Shown here: in pieces, positions 10,438-21,871 of the stretch
Layout: each line of letters starts with the position of its first letter
Position numbering within the stretch: the stretch's first letter is position 1
Assembly: GCA_010356995.1 (NCBI GenBank)
Contig: ML996704.1
Coordinates: forward strand, 41,183-105,182
Source of the DNA: Trichodelitschia bisporula
Taxonomy: Eukaryota > Ascomycota > Dothideomycetes > Phaeotrichales > Phaeotrichaceae
Reading direction: 5' to 3'
DNA: 64,000 bases
The notes under the pieces: generated by a model
Seen by the model: only the letters and a program-made list of their open reading frames with translations
The model's database searches: none
What the model was told of the DNA's origin: nothing
Program-made: the position numbers and the translations under genes

Positions 10438-12344
10438 AGAGGCGGTTCTGCGTCAAAAGATGATGCGGCTGCTGAATGCACGACTGCTTGCTGCGGCTGG
10501 CGAGGAGAAAAAAGTTAGCCATGCTTGCTACGAAAATACAAGGCAATTGTGCCGTGATTGCTCCCCGGCGACGAGCGAGGCCACGACGGGAACAAACACG
10601 CGCTGCCCGCTGCACGTAGCCTGCCCCTCGTTCGCGCGGCCGTTGGGTCGCCTCATGTCGTTGCCAAGAGCAGCGTTGCGCTGCGGACAGCTGATAAGCT
10701 GCCTGGTGCTGCACCCCGCAAACCGCCGTCCACTGGCCCGCACCTCACTCACCCTCACTCACCACTCCACTGCGACGCATCGCAAACGTTGTCGACGCGT
10801 ATGAGAGCGCGCGATGCAGCATGCGCAGTGACAGAGGAGGTTCGCAGTGAAGAAGAGGCATTGCGGGCGCATGCGCCGCGGCGGCGGACGGAGACGTAGG
10901 CAAGCACAGCGACAACGACGACGCGGAGCCCAGGCGCAAAAGCGCAGTCGATCACAGTGATCTCAGCGATCTCAGCGGCTCTCTGCGCGTTGCAAGAGGC
11001 GAAAGGCGCGAGCAAACCGGCGCGGAATGAAGAAAGTGGTGAGGACTTACTCGTGGTGCGCGACTGGATGGTGTCAAGTCACGGGAAGGTGGAAGAAAGC
11101 GTGATCTCCAGAAAGAGGGTCGGGGCGTTGCGAAATGGTGGAGGAAAATGGGTTCAGACGAAGAGGCGGGGGGGTGGTAGGAAAAGAGATTTGGAAAGTG
11201 ACCGACGCAAATCGACAACAAGCTTTGCAAGGCGATGGCAGGGCGATATGGCAAGTTGCGTGAAGAATTATTCACCAGGAGTCGTTGCACATTCACTGAT
11301 TTCCTCTCCTCTCTCTCTCTCTCTCTTTCGTTGCTGATGCTGATGGATCGAAGAGGGTATGAGGTTGTCAGGTGATGATGATGAAGGTAACGTGAGAGAG
11401 TTTCTTGGAGGGTGGGGGGGGGGAAAGTGGCAGGTGATGAGGGCGGGAGGGGGAGGGAAGCACGGGGAAGAAAGTCTTGGGAGACGCGGAAAGAGCAAAG
11501 GGCCGCGGAAAGAGCAAAGGGCACGGGGAAACTGGACGGAGGGGACGGAGTGGAGGGAGTGGACGCGTCGGCCTTTCTATTGCCCACCCCCGTGCCCCCC
11601 ATCCAAGCCGACCAAGTCGAACCTGACCACTCACATCCAACCAATGATGGCACGCGCTCGCCCATCCCAAGTCGCCGCCAACCCCCTTCGGCCCAAGTCA
11701 CATGTACCACCCCCCCGTAAGAGCTTAGTCTCGCCTGACCTTCACGTGAACACCGTCTCATCCGGCCAATCACGGGACTGCCCCGCCCTCCCTCCGCCCT
11801 CTTCTCATTTGGCCGACGATATTGGGCTGATTTGAGGGCTGACAAAGCGTCGAGTCGGCCTGGATGGCGACTAACTTCGAGCCAAACTCTCGGGCTTCTC
11901 GGCTGAAATTGCCGAAACATACGGCTAGATTCCCTTGTTTCCCGTTTTGTCTATCAACAGGTCCGCGGATTGGAAGTCCGCAACAGAAGAGTAAAAGAAG
12001 TGGCCCTCGAGTTTCCGTTCCAAGCTCCATCGCTTTCCCATAGGCCACCAGCCACTTGAACCAGATTCCAAAGAAGATCCACACGCAAGAACGCTATCAC
12101 GACAATTCGCCCTCCAAGAAGAATGAACTCATCAGCTCCGCGGGCGATTGCCCTCCATCGCCTGCATCCCTAGCATCCAAATCCTGCCCAGTCCTACACC
12201 CAGTCCCACGTCCGACCCCTATTGCCGTACCAACCCCCCAAACGTCCCCCGCTATTAAACCCATAGACTGAGAAGAGCGCTGTCCCCTTCATAACCTCGT
12301 AACCCGTTCCCCAGAAACGCCAACGCTCCCGCTCCCAAAACTCA
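10438..12344. promoter_or_regulatory. Long upstream region of CBF1
   Basis: This 1.9-kb space separates two minus-strand genes and probably holds the CBF1 promoter and a long leader. It contains a (CT)n run at about 11308-11326 and a CACGTG at 11743-11748, which could be a site for Cbf1 itself. Long open frames on the minus strand here are CT/GA-driven and show no domain. Confidence 0.45.
11743..11748. promoter_or_regulatory. CACGTG E-box about 1.3 kb upstream of CBF1
   Basis: TTCACGTGAA is a perfect palindrome around the core that Cbf1-type bHLH proteins bind. Autoregulation is only an inference. Confidence 0.35.
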
Positions 12345-15300
12345 TCACGCCTGTACCGGCGCAAGCTGCTCCTGCAACCGCGGCACCACCCGCTCATACA
12401 CCATATTGCCCAGCTGGCGCGTCCATGCAACCACAGGCACCGCCGGTAGCTTGTAGCCCGAGTACCACCAGATAATGAGCGAGATGAGCAGCGGGAACTG
12501 CAATCCGTTAGCATCTATACCCAACCCCAGCAAAATGCAAAGACTTACCCAAATGTACCACAAATTACGATCATGCTTCGCCGGCGTAAGCTTCTGCTCC
12601 CTCAACCGCCTCAACTCCGCGGCCTCTTCACCACTCGGGCTAATCTTCCCAATATGCACCACCTCTCTTCCGCTGCGCCTAACCGGTCGCGGCGCCACAG
12701 GGCGCATCATCGCCGCCGTCGACGCACTCGCCTCAATCGTCTCCACCAGTTCCGGCGGCTTAGTATCAAAATCGTTATCCGCGCCCTCAGGACAAGCTTC
12801 ATGGTACGGCGGGGGCGGATCAGAGCTCGCCTCAGAGATAGCGTCGGACGCGGGCCGCGCACCATTGTACCGCGCCGGCAGCAGCGAGCTGATGCTCCGC
12901 CGCATAGTCGGGAAGTTCTGCTGGTACTCCTGGATAATGGGCGGGAGCGGCAGCTGCGGCAGGTTCGGCAGATTCCATCGCTGGCCCGTCTGGAGCTGGT
13001 TGATCTGTGCTGTGAGTTGGTCGCGCAGCGCAACCATGATGCCAGTCTCGGCGGCGTTAGCGGCGACGGTGGCGGCGGCGGCGGCCACTACGAGGTCGGC
13101 CCGAGACTCGCTGTTGCGCCGAGAAAATGCAACTGCACCGCTCGCCCGCCGTGATGCTAACCGGGTCTGCAGCGTGACCGGCTCGTCTTCCTCGCTGTCG
13201 TCGATCGCCGACTCTGATTCCATCGACGAAATAGTGTCGCTGACGTCCGACGACGGCGGGCCCCACAACGAGCGCATCGACACGCTACTGTTCGCGCGGC
13301 TGCGCAGGTAAATGGCACCCGCGCTGGCGGAGCGGAAGTGGCGGCGCACTTGGCGCAGACACGCCACGACCTCCGGCGACGCAGCAACGTCGATAGCAGT
13401 TGATCCCCGCAAGGTGCGCAGGTTCGTGTCCGCACCGCGCAGAATCACCTTGCGCACAATGGCCGTATGTCCGTTCATAGCGGCCATCATGAGCGGCGTA
13501 AAGCCCCCGTTGTCGGCGACATCGGGATCCGCACCCCGCGCGAGCAGCCCTGCGACGAGCCTCTCATAGCCAAGACCGCAAGCCAGCGAAAGCATTGTCG
13601 CGCCATTCACCCCTTTCGTATCGAAAAACGGCTCGCCAGGCGAGTCCATCAAATCAATCTTCTGCAGCATCGCCACCACCGCGTCCTCACTGCTGACCAT
13701 GCTGAGCACATTCGCATTGAAGCCCGAAGCCTGGCCGCCTGCAAAGCCGCCGCGCATGGATGGATTGAGCCCGAGCAGGTTCTGCGCATACTGCTGTGGA
13801 TCAGCCAGCGGGCCAAGCTCCCGCGCGCACGCCGTCTTAATTGCCAGCTCGAACAGCTGATTGCGCCGGTCGTCGATGTAGGTAAAGGTCTCGCGCTGCG
13901 TCGGCAGCGGCGAATACCCCTGCTGCTGCTCCTCGACGAAGCTCACAGGCACGGGTCCCGGCGTGCGGGATGGCGGTAACAGGCAGACTAGCGTGTTCGA
14001 GTTCCAGAAGGTCGTCGTGGTAGCCTTGGCGTCGCCAAACTTGACTTCCAGGTTGCGCGAAAAGTTGCTCCCGAGTAAAATGACGTCAATACCGCCATTC
14101 ATCGGTCCAGACTGCGGTGTCACCTTGAGGATGGTCGGCGTTTGTGCAGCTTGTGCCGTCGTCTCCTCCATGGTAAATGCGCTGGCAAACGGTTGGGGCA
14201 TCGCCGGCATATCCGAAAAAGCGTTCATCTGCGGGCGCACAAACGATAGTGGACTCGCGGCGCGACTGGGGTGCGCCGAATTAGGCACCGAAAAGTAGCC
14301 GTTCTCGGCGTCGCGCATCAGGTTGCCGCTAGGCGTCGGCGGGTTGGTGCCAAAGTGATTCTGCGGCATCTGCTGCTGCGCCATGGGCATCGGCCAGTCT
14401 TGAACATTGTTCATGCCGTCTGGCGACATCATTACGCTCGAGCGCGCGAGCGGACTCGTCTGCGGTACACAGGGGTGCTCGGGCGGACCCGGGCGCGTCA
14501 TTTGCAGCGTGGCCGGCAGCTTGATCTGCCCGCCCGAGCTCTTACGCTTCTTCTTCGGCCCGAGTTGCGAGGACGGCGACGCGGGCCGCGAGAGCACCGG
14601 GATGGCAGGCGCCGTCGGGCTCATCATGCCAAAGTTCCACTGGTTGTTCTGGGGGTGCTCGACCGACATCGACGGCAGGTCCGTGGCAGAGTGGTAGGCG
14701 CGGCCAAGGCCAAAGTCAGGCAGCCCATTAATGCCGTTCGGCAGGACACCGTTCGGTAAGTTCTGGCCCTGCTGCATAAAGTACTGCGCCTGGTCGAGCG
14801 GCAGGCCACCGCCGTTTATCGGCGCGTGCGTTTTGTGGTCATCGGTAATGAGAATCGACTGGGACATTTCCTGCGCGACCACGTTACCTTCGTGGTCCTT
14901 GATCGTAAATATGACCTGGAAGCCGAGTTTCTCCGATTGATGCCTGCAATAGCAGGCTATGCGCATGGGCGCGTCGACCTGCTGCGCGACGGGCGAGAAG
15001 CGGACAGTATCGGGATACTGATCGCATGCGTTCGGCGGATGAAAGTCCTTGTATTCGACCGTGTTGAAGACAATTATGCGGTCTTGCTCGTACTGGTACC
15101 AGATGTCTTCGTTTTCCTGGTTCTTGGCCTTTTTGCGACTCGCGCGCTTCTTTTCACGCCGCACGCAGCCCGAGCATATGCGCACGGGGCCGCCATTCAT
15201 CGGCGAGTCGGGATCTGCCGGGTCGGGCTCGCTGCCTTTTTTAGAGTCGTCCATTGACGGGCGGCGGACGGTGCTGTGGGGAATGCCGGAGCGGGCGCGT

Positions 15301-16391
15301 GCAAGGGCACGCTCTCGGTTCGCCGGCTTCTCCATTGCGCTGGTGCAAACGACCATGGTCGAGAGCTCAAGCGTGTCGGGCGTCTTGGGCGTCTCCTTTG
15401 CGAGGAACTTTGCTTTTGAGATGGTTTCGGTCGGTAGATGGAGGCGGCGGATGCCCTTCGGCAGCGGGTCGAGGGTGAGACGGATGTTGATCTGCGTCTC
15501 TACACGCGATTTTGTTGCAAACGGGGAGATACTAAGTTTGGGAGCCTGGCCGACGTCGGTCGGGTTGCACTTCTTGAAGAAGCCCGGTCCCATTCGGGTC
15601 GGCTGTGCGAAGCGTTGATCGCGGAAGCCGCGTGCCTGTTGGATGTGCGAGCGCCCGTCGGGGGAAAACTCCTGCCTCCACGGCGCGCTCTCCATGGTCG
15701 CCGACGGCGGCGTGTTGTCACGGCTCGACGTGCCGATGCTGAAGGTAGCGGGTGCGCGCGCGCTTCCAAACATCTAGAGAGTTAGCAAGGTGGGCAAAGG
15801 CTATGCAGGATGAAAGCTCACCATCTCGGACGGCTCATACTTGGGCTGCGGCGGAGTCGAAAAGCTCATCGCATTCATGTTCGGCGTCATAGCCATCTTG
15901 GGACTGTTCCCTGCGCTCGTAATGCTAAACCCGTGGAGCGTATTGGCATCAAACCCGTCTTGCAGGTATACTACAGGGTCAACCTTGGGGCGGCGCTTGT
16001 CGACTTCCATCGGGCTCATGTGGCCATCAAACGTCACGGGCGAGCTGTAGTTACTAAAGTCGTTCGGCGACGAGCTGGCCGGACTCTTGCGTTTGCGGCG
16101 GCCCGACGAGTCCGACGACGAGTCCTGACATGAGCTTTCAGGTGATGCCGACGACATGGCGGAGCGCTGCTGGACGAACTGCACGGCGGGCGGACGGACG
16201 AGCTTCGGCTGGTCGATGACGGTGGCGGCGGTCGGGTGCGGCGACGCAATGTACTCGGTGTTCACCCAGGCGTCGATGTCGAACTGATTTGAGGGCGTGG
16301 CTGCCGTTCCGGCATCGGCGTCGTCGAACACTTCGCTGGAGATACCCACCATTGCGGTGGCATTGGGTTTTTGGGTTGATGTGAAGAGCAT
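12345..16391 (-). CDS. MGA2: ER-anchored transcription factor, Mga2/Spt23 family
   Basis: Mga2/Spt23 proteins sit in the ER membrane through one C-terminal segment, sense lipid packing, and are released by ubiquitin/proteasome processing to activate the OLE1 desaturase gene. Exons 16391-15822, 15773-12549 and 12497-12345 give about 1315 residues. Order of parts: Ser-rich N-terminus with RRKRK; conserved Rel-like region (ISPFATKSRVETQI to ILITDDHKTHA, about residues 260-500, with RICSGCVRREKKRASRKK); IPT/TIG domain (about 735-820, starts ILKVTPQSGPMNGG); ankyrin repeats (about 900-1000, GGFTPLMMAAMNGHTAIV); acidic linker; hydrophobic anchor near 1258-1282 (FPLLISLIIWWYSGY). The intron of 48 nt (15774-15821) is ordinary. 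The intron of 51 nt (12498-12548, GTAAGT...CTAAC...CAG) is in frame without a stop and sits at the edge of the anchor. Confidence 0.92.
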
Positions 16392-16955
16392 ATTTCGCTC
16401 GGAAGGGGGGAGGGGGGAGTCCAGCGGACTGGAGTCGGCGGGTGAGAGCCGCCTGTACTCGACGGGATGCGCAGCCGAGCAATTCGCAGGCTATCTTGTG
16501 GCAGACGACAGGGAAATGGTAGGGTGTATATCGGGGTTCGATCGGTCGGAATGCTGAAGTCGAGAGAGGTTGTTAGTGCAGGTTGAGGTGTGGTGGGCGT
16601 AGAGTGGAGGTGGAAGAGCAAGCGGCGGTGACAGGCAGACTCGAGCGACACGAAGCAGGGGGGTCGGTGTGCGTGGGCGCGTGAGTGAGCGAGAGTGAAC
16701 GACGGGACACGCACACAAGAGACGGGAGGGCGTGAGATATCCACGCACGTTCGCTGTCCGCGTCCGACGGGTTCGACGCAGCAAATTGGTGTTAGTGGAA
16801 GGTGAAGCTGGGGGTGAAATGGAGGTGCGTCGAGATGAGATGGGAGGTGAGGTTGGCAGTGGAGTTTGGGGGGCCACTGGGGAGAGGAGGAGAGGGTGGA
16901 GAGCGAGAGTGAGACTGAGGCCAGAATTTGCTTGGAGCGAATGGAGAGAGAGTCA

Positions 16956-16957
16956 CT

Positions 16958-16996
<39 letters not shown>

Positions 16997-17010
16997 TGCT
17001 TGCAGCTCAC
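16956..17010 (-). other. Candidate 5'-leader intron of MGA2 with poly-C to the 3' splice site
   Basis: On the minus strand the sequence reads GTGAGCTGCAAGCAAA, then 37 C (genomic G at 16958-16994), then AG. The donor is canonical, and the C-run abuts the acceptor with no CTAAC-like branch sequence. Its position about 565 bp upstream of the ATG suggests a leader intron, but no transcript evidence is available. Confidence 0.5.
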
Positions 17011-18902
17011 TCTGCAGTTCCGCACTCTGAACCGTAAAGGGCAACAAAAGTTTATTATCGTCTGTTCCATTCGTCTTTCCCAAGTGGACTGTGATGTTCC
17101 TTTCCATCGTCTACGGAGGTAGAAGCTGTTCTTCATCTCGTCACTAGCTTTAGCATCGTCAATCAATCACCCGCCTCCTCTCGCCGTCCAAAAGAAGCAC
17201 TACCACCACAGCCACAACCACAACCTCCTCTATCACTACCACCACTCCATCCTTTCATCCTTTCAACCTTACACTGCATTATCACCAAACCCCGCCCGGC
17301 CCAGCACGGCGCATCCGCATACCTGCACACATCCGCCAACAAGATAGCCCACCTTGCCCAAGCCGCCTCCCCTGCACACTATCCTCATTCTCCCGCCAAA
17401 ACCCTCCGTCCAGACAGCAAAATCCCTACCCGCAGCTGCGTTCTTGAAGCGCAATCCCTCCAACCCCATCTGCAAGTCATCGAGGGCCAGGTTCGCGGCG
17501 AAGAACGGACATTAATCTGCCGCCATCCCTCCCCATCACATCCCATCCACGCCGACCAGAATGCTCCATCATCCCCTCGCAGCTCCACCATCAGCAACCA
17601 TCATGGCACCCAGCCCAGCATTCGCACCCTTGGCAATGCATGCACCGCACACCTTAGCCTGCCCGTGAAGCGGGCTATCGTCCTTTGAAGCCGTTGAACT
17701 GCGTATCGTGCCTGGGCGCTCACACTAGCAACCCCGCCTTGCACCTCAGCTCAGAAACACCGTCAGGGCCACAACCACATCGCACCCAAATCGCGAGCCC
17801 GTGCCACGGGTTTAACCCCCCCGCTCCCGTAACGCTGTAAACCCCCGCACTCCCGATCCCGTCGGGTACGCAGTCTCGCCACTCGCCGTATGGCACCGCC
17901 ACCTCAAGCCGCAGCAACGAAGAATTCCCGGAGCAGTTCCAGCCTGTCAATGCCATTGAAATTGATCCGGCTGTAGCCTTCATTGCCCGCGCTGCGGTAA
18001 GCTGATGGCCGGGATGACGATACGTCTCCTTGCGAGGGGTGCGGCTCCGCGGGGCCGGAATCGCCGCGAAAGGGCGCATCCGCCACCCTCGCGTGCTAGC
18101 TTTGACAGCGGGAAGCGATGCGTGCTCTGTTTATGCGAGACACGGCGATATTGCGTCACGGGACGACTGGGGGGAGAGTCGGAACGCACTCCGGCCAGAT
18201 ATGACCAGCTAGACATGAGGCAGTTTATAGTAGTTAGGTGTAATCGGAATTGCCTATTGGTGCATTCAAGCTGGGACCTGCACTTGCTAACGTACTGTGG
18301 TATGCGGAATGACGCTAAGCGTCATGACGGCAAGCGTGCCGATCACCGACGTCAAGCCGATCGCCGTGTCCCGGGTTTCGGCTTCATCGTTCTCGGCATG
18401 CCGGCTGAGAGGAGCCGCGTCAGTATTGAGGCCGGTGACATGTTATCGGTTTCCGCCATCTACGCTCGTAGTCAGGGCAGTCAGGGCATACCGGGAGATG
18501 CTAACACCATTTATGCATTGTATTGTCAGGTCCCGCTTCCCGCAGACCCTTGAACCCTTTGCAGCCCCATTCCACCCGCTCTTGTGTAGTGCAGGCACAA
18601 CCTCGACACGTCCAATGGCTACGGAGTGAAGTCAAAAGATTGTAAAAACACGAGAGACAGGAGGGGAATATGGGACGCTCGAGACTGAACATATTATGAG
18701 TGTCTAGCATCCTCAGCTACTCCTTCCTCCTGTCGTGCACACATGACATCATGTACGCCTTGGTATAGACGTGGAGGGAACACTGATATGGGAGAAAGGA
18801 GCATACTATTCTCGGGAAGGAACATGATGTAATGTGCGCATGATTGGAGGAAACAGTGTAGGAGGATACTTGGCATCACGTATTTTAGTTTTCGAAAGTC
18901 TC

Positions 18903-18950
18903 TTCCTCTCTTCCTCTCTTCCTCTCTTCCTCTCTTCCTCTCTTCATCTC
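18903..18950. repeat. (TTCCTCTC)n octamer repeat
   Basis: Five perfect copies of TTCCTCTC are followed by one copy with a single change (ttcatctc). Confidence 0.9.
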
Positions 18951-19278
18951 TTTGTCTTTTCACAAATCTTTTGCTTATACCGCGGCCTTATGCGTGTGTC
19001 GAGTCTATACTTCCGATGGGAGGGCAGACAGACTACGAGAATGGGATGCAGACGAACAACGATTTCCTTCCGCGCAATAAGCGCGCTATGTACAGTACAC
19101 ACTTCTAGACCGGGCCAGACGGGTATTCCCAACGAACCCCAAGCACCGAACGCCTACCATCCCGTCGCGCCAGCTACAATCACCGCACCTTATATAACCA
19201 AACCTCAAACTACACCCACCGCGGCACCATACGCCCTACGATCTAATCCAAGTAGGCAAGTACTCAAGCAGCCCAAGA

Positions 19279-21583
19279 TCAAAGCACAACCTCCAACACC
19301 CGCTCCCTCAACCTCCCCATCTCTCTCTCCCTCTCCTTCAACGCACCCTCCGCCCTCAAACACCGTTCCCGCCAAGCATGCATATCCCCCGCGTCCTCAC
19401 CCCCTCCCTCAGGCGTTCCCTCCATCCCCAGCCTTATCGTTCCCTCAACTACCACGTCCCGCATGCTAAACACCCCTCTAACACCCCCCACACTCCCCGC
19501 CCACTCAACATCAAAGCTCTCCCGCACACCCTCCTCCACCTCCCCCTCGCCCCCCTCCTCAACCGGGCTATCATACCCATCCCGTCCCACGCGGAACCGG
19601 CGCACGTGCACCATCTTCCGCTCCCCCGCTCCCCTACCCGGCCCACCCAGCCCCAGCCAACTCGCCACAACCTCCCTCCCCTCCTCCGCAACCCTCATCC
19701 GGCCAAGCATAACCGCCGCGAGGGCCCTAGCCTCCGCACCCTTCATCCGCCTCTCTCGTCCCCTAACCTCCGCGCGGAGCAAATCCGCCGCCAATGCCCT
19801 CTGCAAATCCACAACCCACCCCGCAACCCCCGGCAACAAGGGCGGCTTCATCCCGCCCCCGCTGACCTGCACCGGCGTCTGCCCGTAGTCAGGCTCAGTC
19901 GCGCTGCTCGCGTCGCTGAAGAACGTGCTTGCCGTGCGGTGGGAGGAGGCCGTGTTCATTCCCGTGCTACTAGCCGTTGGCAGCGTGGCGGGCGTGTAGG
20001 CCGTAGTCCCGGTAGCAGGCGTTGGCGTGGCGGCACTGCCGTTCGTTACGTGAGGTGGGGCAGGAGGCGGAGGGCCGTCCAAGCGGCCGTTTACGAGCAG
20101 CGTCGGCGTAACGAGGTGCACCGGCCCGCCGGTGTGCGGCGGTACTTGCAATTGGAGCCGCTCGGGCCGGCCCGGCGGCGGGGGATTGGGGACGCGGAAG
20201 TGCGCCGGTGGGGCCGGGGGGGCCGGTGATGCGGAAGGAGATGCGCGGGGCGAGGGGCCCGCGGCGGACGGGGTGGAGATGTGGTTTCGGGAAAGGTCAA
20301 TGGTGGGTCCTTCCTTTGTCTTTGGATTTGCGGGGAAAGTGACGAAGGGCCCGTCGCGGACGGAGCGGTTGGAGGGCGGCCGGCCGCGTAGCTTGCCGCT
20401 CGCTGTCGTCGTACTGCTGGGCCAGGCGGAAGACACGGCGGGGCCGTGACGGCGGCGGGAGCGCTTAGACGTCGGCGTCAGGGTAGCTGCGTCGTCGAAG
20501 TCGGGGTGTGTGGAGAGCGGGGTGATGGCGGAGAGCGGGTGCGGCGTGGAAGGCGTCTCGTTGCGCCAGCGATAATGCGGGCCCGCGGGCGCCAGTTTCG
20601 TCCCCGGCGTGAGCGCGGACCACTGGTCAGCGCTGGGGAAGAAGTCGTCCGCCTGGGCGGACATGGGCATTGCGCTCGACGGGCAGGCGGAGTCCGGGTA
20701 GTTGAAGGCGACGGAGGTGTCGAGGTGCGGGCGCTTGGGCTCAATGGCCGACGCGGGGTCCATGTCGTCGTCGTGGTCTTCGGCGCGGCGGCGCCCGCGC
20801 TTGGGGCGGAATTTGGGGTCGAGCGCGCGGATGGCGAGGTCTTCTTCTAGCGGTACGCCGTCGCGTTGGTCTGGGAAGGGGTCGGTGGGCGCGGGGATGG
20901 CGCGGAAGTAGCTGTGCGATTTGCCCATTAGGTAGTCGAAGAAGGCGTCGATGTGGAGGGCGCGCATCCAGCGCTGCGGTGGGGGGTTAGTCTGGTTATG
21001 GTAAGGGGGGGGGGGGGGGGGGGGGGGGGGTGGGTGGGGGGGGGGGGGGGGGGGGGGGGGGCGGGGTGCATACTTTTAGGCGCACAGAGTACTGCTGCAC
21101 CTTCTGCGAACTCTGCCCCTTGTCTGCGGACGGGCGCTCCACGCCCAGCGCCAGCGCTAGCTCGGTCCAGGTCTTCACTTCCTTGGCCTCGTGCTTTTGG
21201 ATCAGGCCGAAGAGTGCGTAGGTGCTGAAGCTCTTGCCGTCGGATTTGGGGGGGGAGCGGAATACTTTGCGCAGCTCGGCTGTATCGACGCTCAGTGGGA
21301 AGGAGGGGTTGCAGTAGAGGATGAAGGAGATGTAGGCGGAGTCTAGGGTGTCGTCGCGGACGTCGGGCGGGGGGAGGGCGCGGTCGCGCGGGATGTAGGG
21401 CGGTCGGGTCGTGGGGTGGGGGGAGAGGGGGTTGAAGCGCGGGGAGGGGTTGGAGGGGGTTGAGGGGGTGGCCAGGGGGGGGCGGTCGTAGAGGTGTTGT
21501 GCGTGCTGATGTTGTTGCGGTTGTTGCTGCTGGTGGTGGTGTTGTTGATGCTGGTGGTGGTGTTGTTGATGCTGCTGCTGCTG

Positions 21584-21634
<51 letters not shown>

Positions 21635-21871
21635 GATATCCAGATGCGACGGCGCAGGCAGCGTCCGCGTCACCTCCATTGCATGCTCGACCGGCGACAC
21701 CGTCTGCCTATACGTCGTCGCGAAGGGCGGCGGCGCGGTATGCGCCGTGTTATAGGGTGCGTGCGAGGACATGTGCAGCGGATCGTCGGGGGGATTGAAG
21801 TCCATGGCTAGACGGGCGGAGACGGTGCGCGCGGTGCCATGGGGGTACGGGGAGGCAGAGGGCGATGTCAC
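19279..21871 (-). CDS. ABP2: ARS-binding protein 2 homologue
   Basis: Abp2-type proteins bind replication origins in fission yeast; the role in filamentous fungi is little known. Exons 21871-21074 and 20973-19279 give about 830 residues (808 if the ATG of MDFNPPDD is used). The N-terminal part has a long Gln/His tract from CAG repeats (about residues 80-125). The conserved domain follows (about 160-300): ILYCNPSFPLSVDTAELRKVF, KHEAKEVKTWTELALALGVE and SQKVQQYSVRLK, continuing after splicing as RWMRALHIDAFFDYLMG. The rest is disordered, Pro/Ser-rich, ending in a Arg/Glu-rich coiled-coil-like tail. The intron (20974-21073, 100 nt, GTATGC...CTAACCCCCCACCGCAG) lies inside the conserved domain and carries two C-runs of 26. 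The gene is divergent from the peroxisomal carrier. Confidence 0.85.
21005..21061 (-). repeat. Double poly-C run (26 + 26) inside the ABP2 intron
   Basis: The genomic strand shows G at 21005-21030, TGGGT, then G at 21036-21061. On the transcribed strand this is C, upstream of the branch sequence CTAAC. Confidence 0.95.
21570..21631 (-). repeat. CAG trinucleotide repeat coding polyglutamine in ABP2
   Basis: CTG repeats on the plus strand encode Gln on the minus strand, interrupted by one Glu codon and followed by mixed Gln/His codons. The length probably varies between isolates. Confidence 0.9.

Larger units (their letters stand above)
16392..19278. promoter_or_regulatory. Upstream region and probable leader of MGA2; no clear gene
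   Basis: The first ~700 bp look like a long CT/GA-rich MGA2 leader with the candidate poly-C intron at 16956-17010. From 17.1 to 19.2 kb I see only short frames. The longest minus-strand one (17720-18079) has some Cys/Trp but no signal peptide or known domain. A near-palindrome GACGCTAAGCGTC lies near 18312. The octamer repeat at 18903-18950 is listed separately. Confidence 0.45.

Noticed and set aside
10952-11920. 322-codon minus-strand frame upstream of CBF1
   Set aside because: It crosses CT/GA microsatellites (RERERE) and shows no domain or splice support; probably leader or promoter sequence with compositional bias.
16262-17107. Polyproline frame across the 37-nt G/C run
   Set aside because: The proline run is only the homopolymer read in frame and overlaps MGA2 exon 1 in another frame.
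17720-18079. Possible small Cys/Trp-containing protein on the minus strand
   Set aside because: No signal peptide, no splice support, no family and no clear codon bias; too weak to call.
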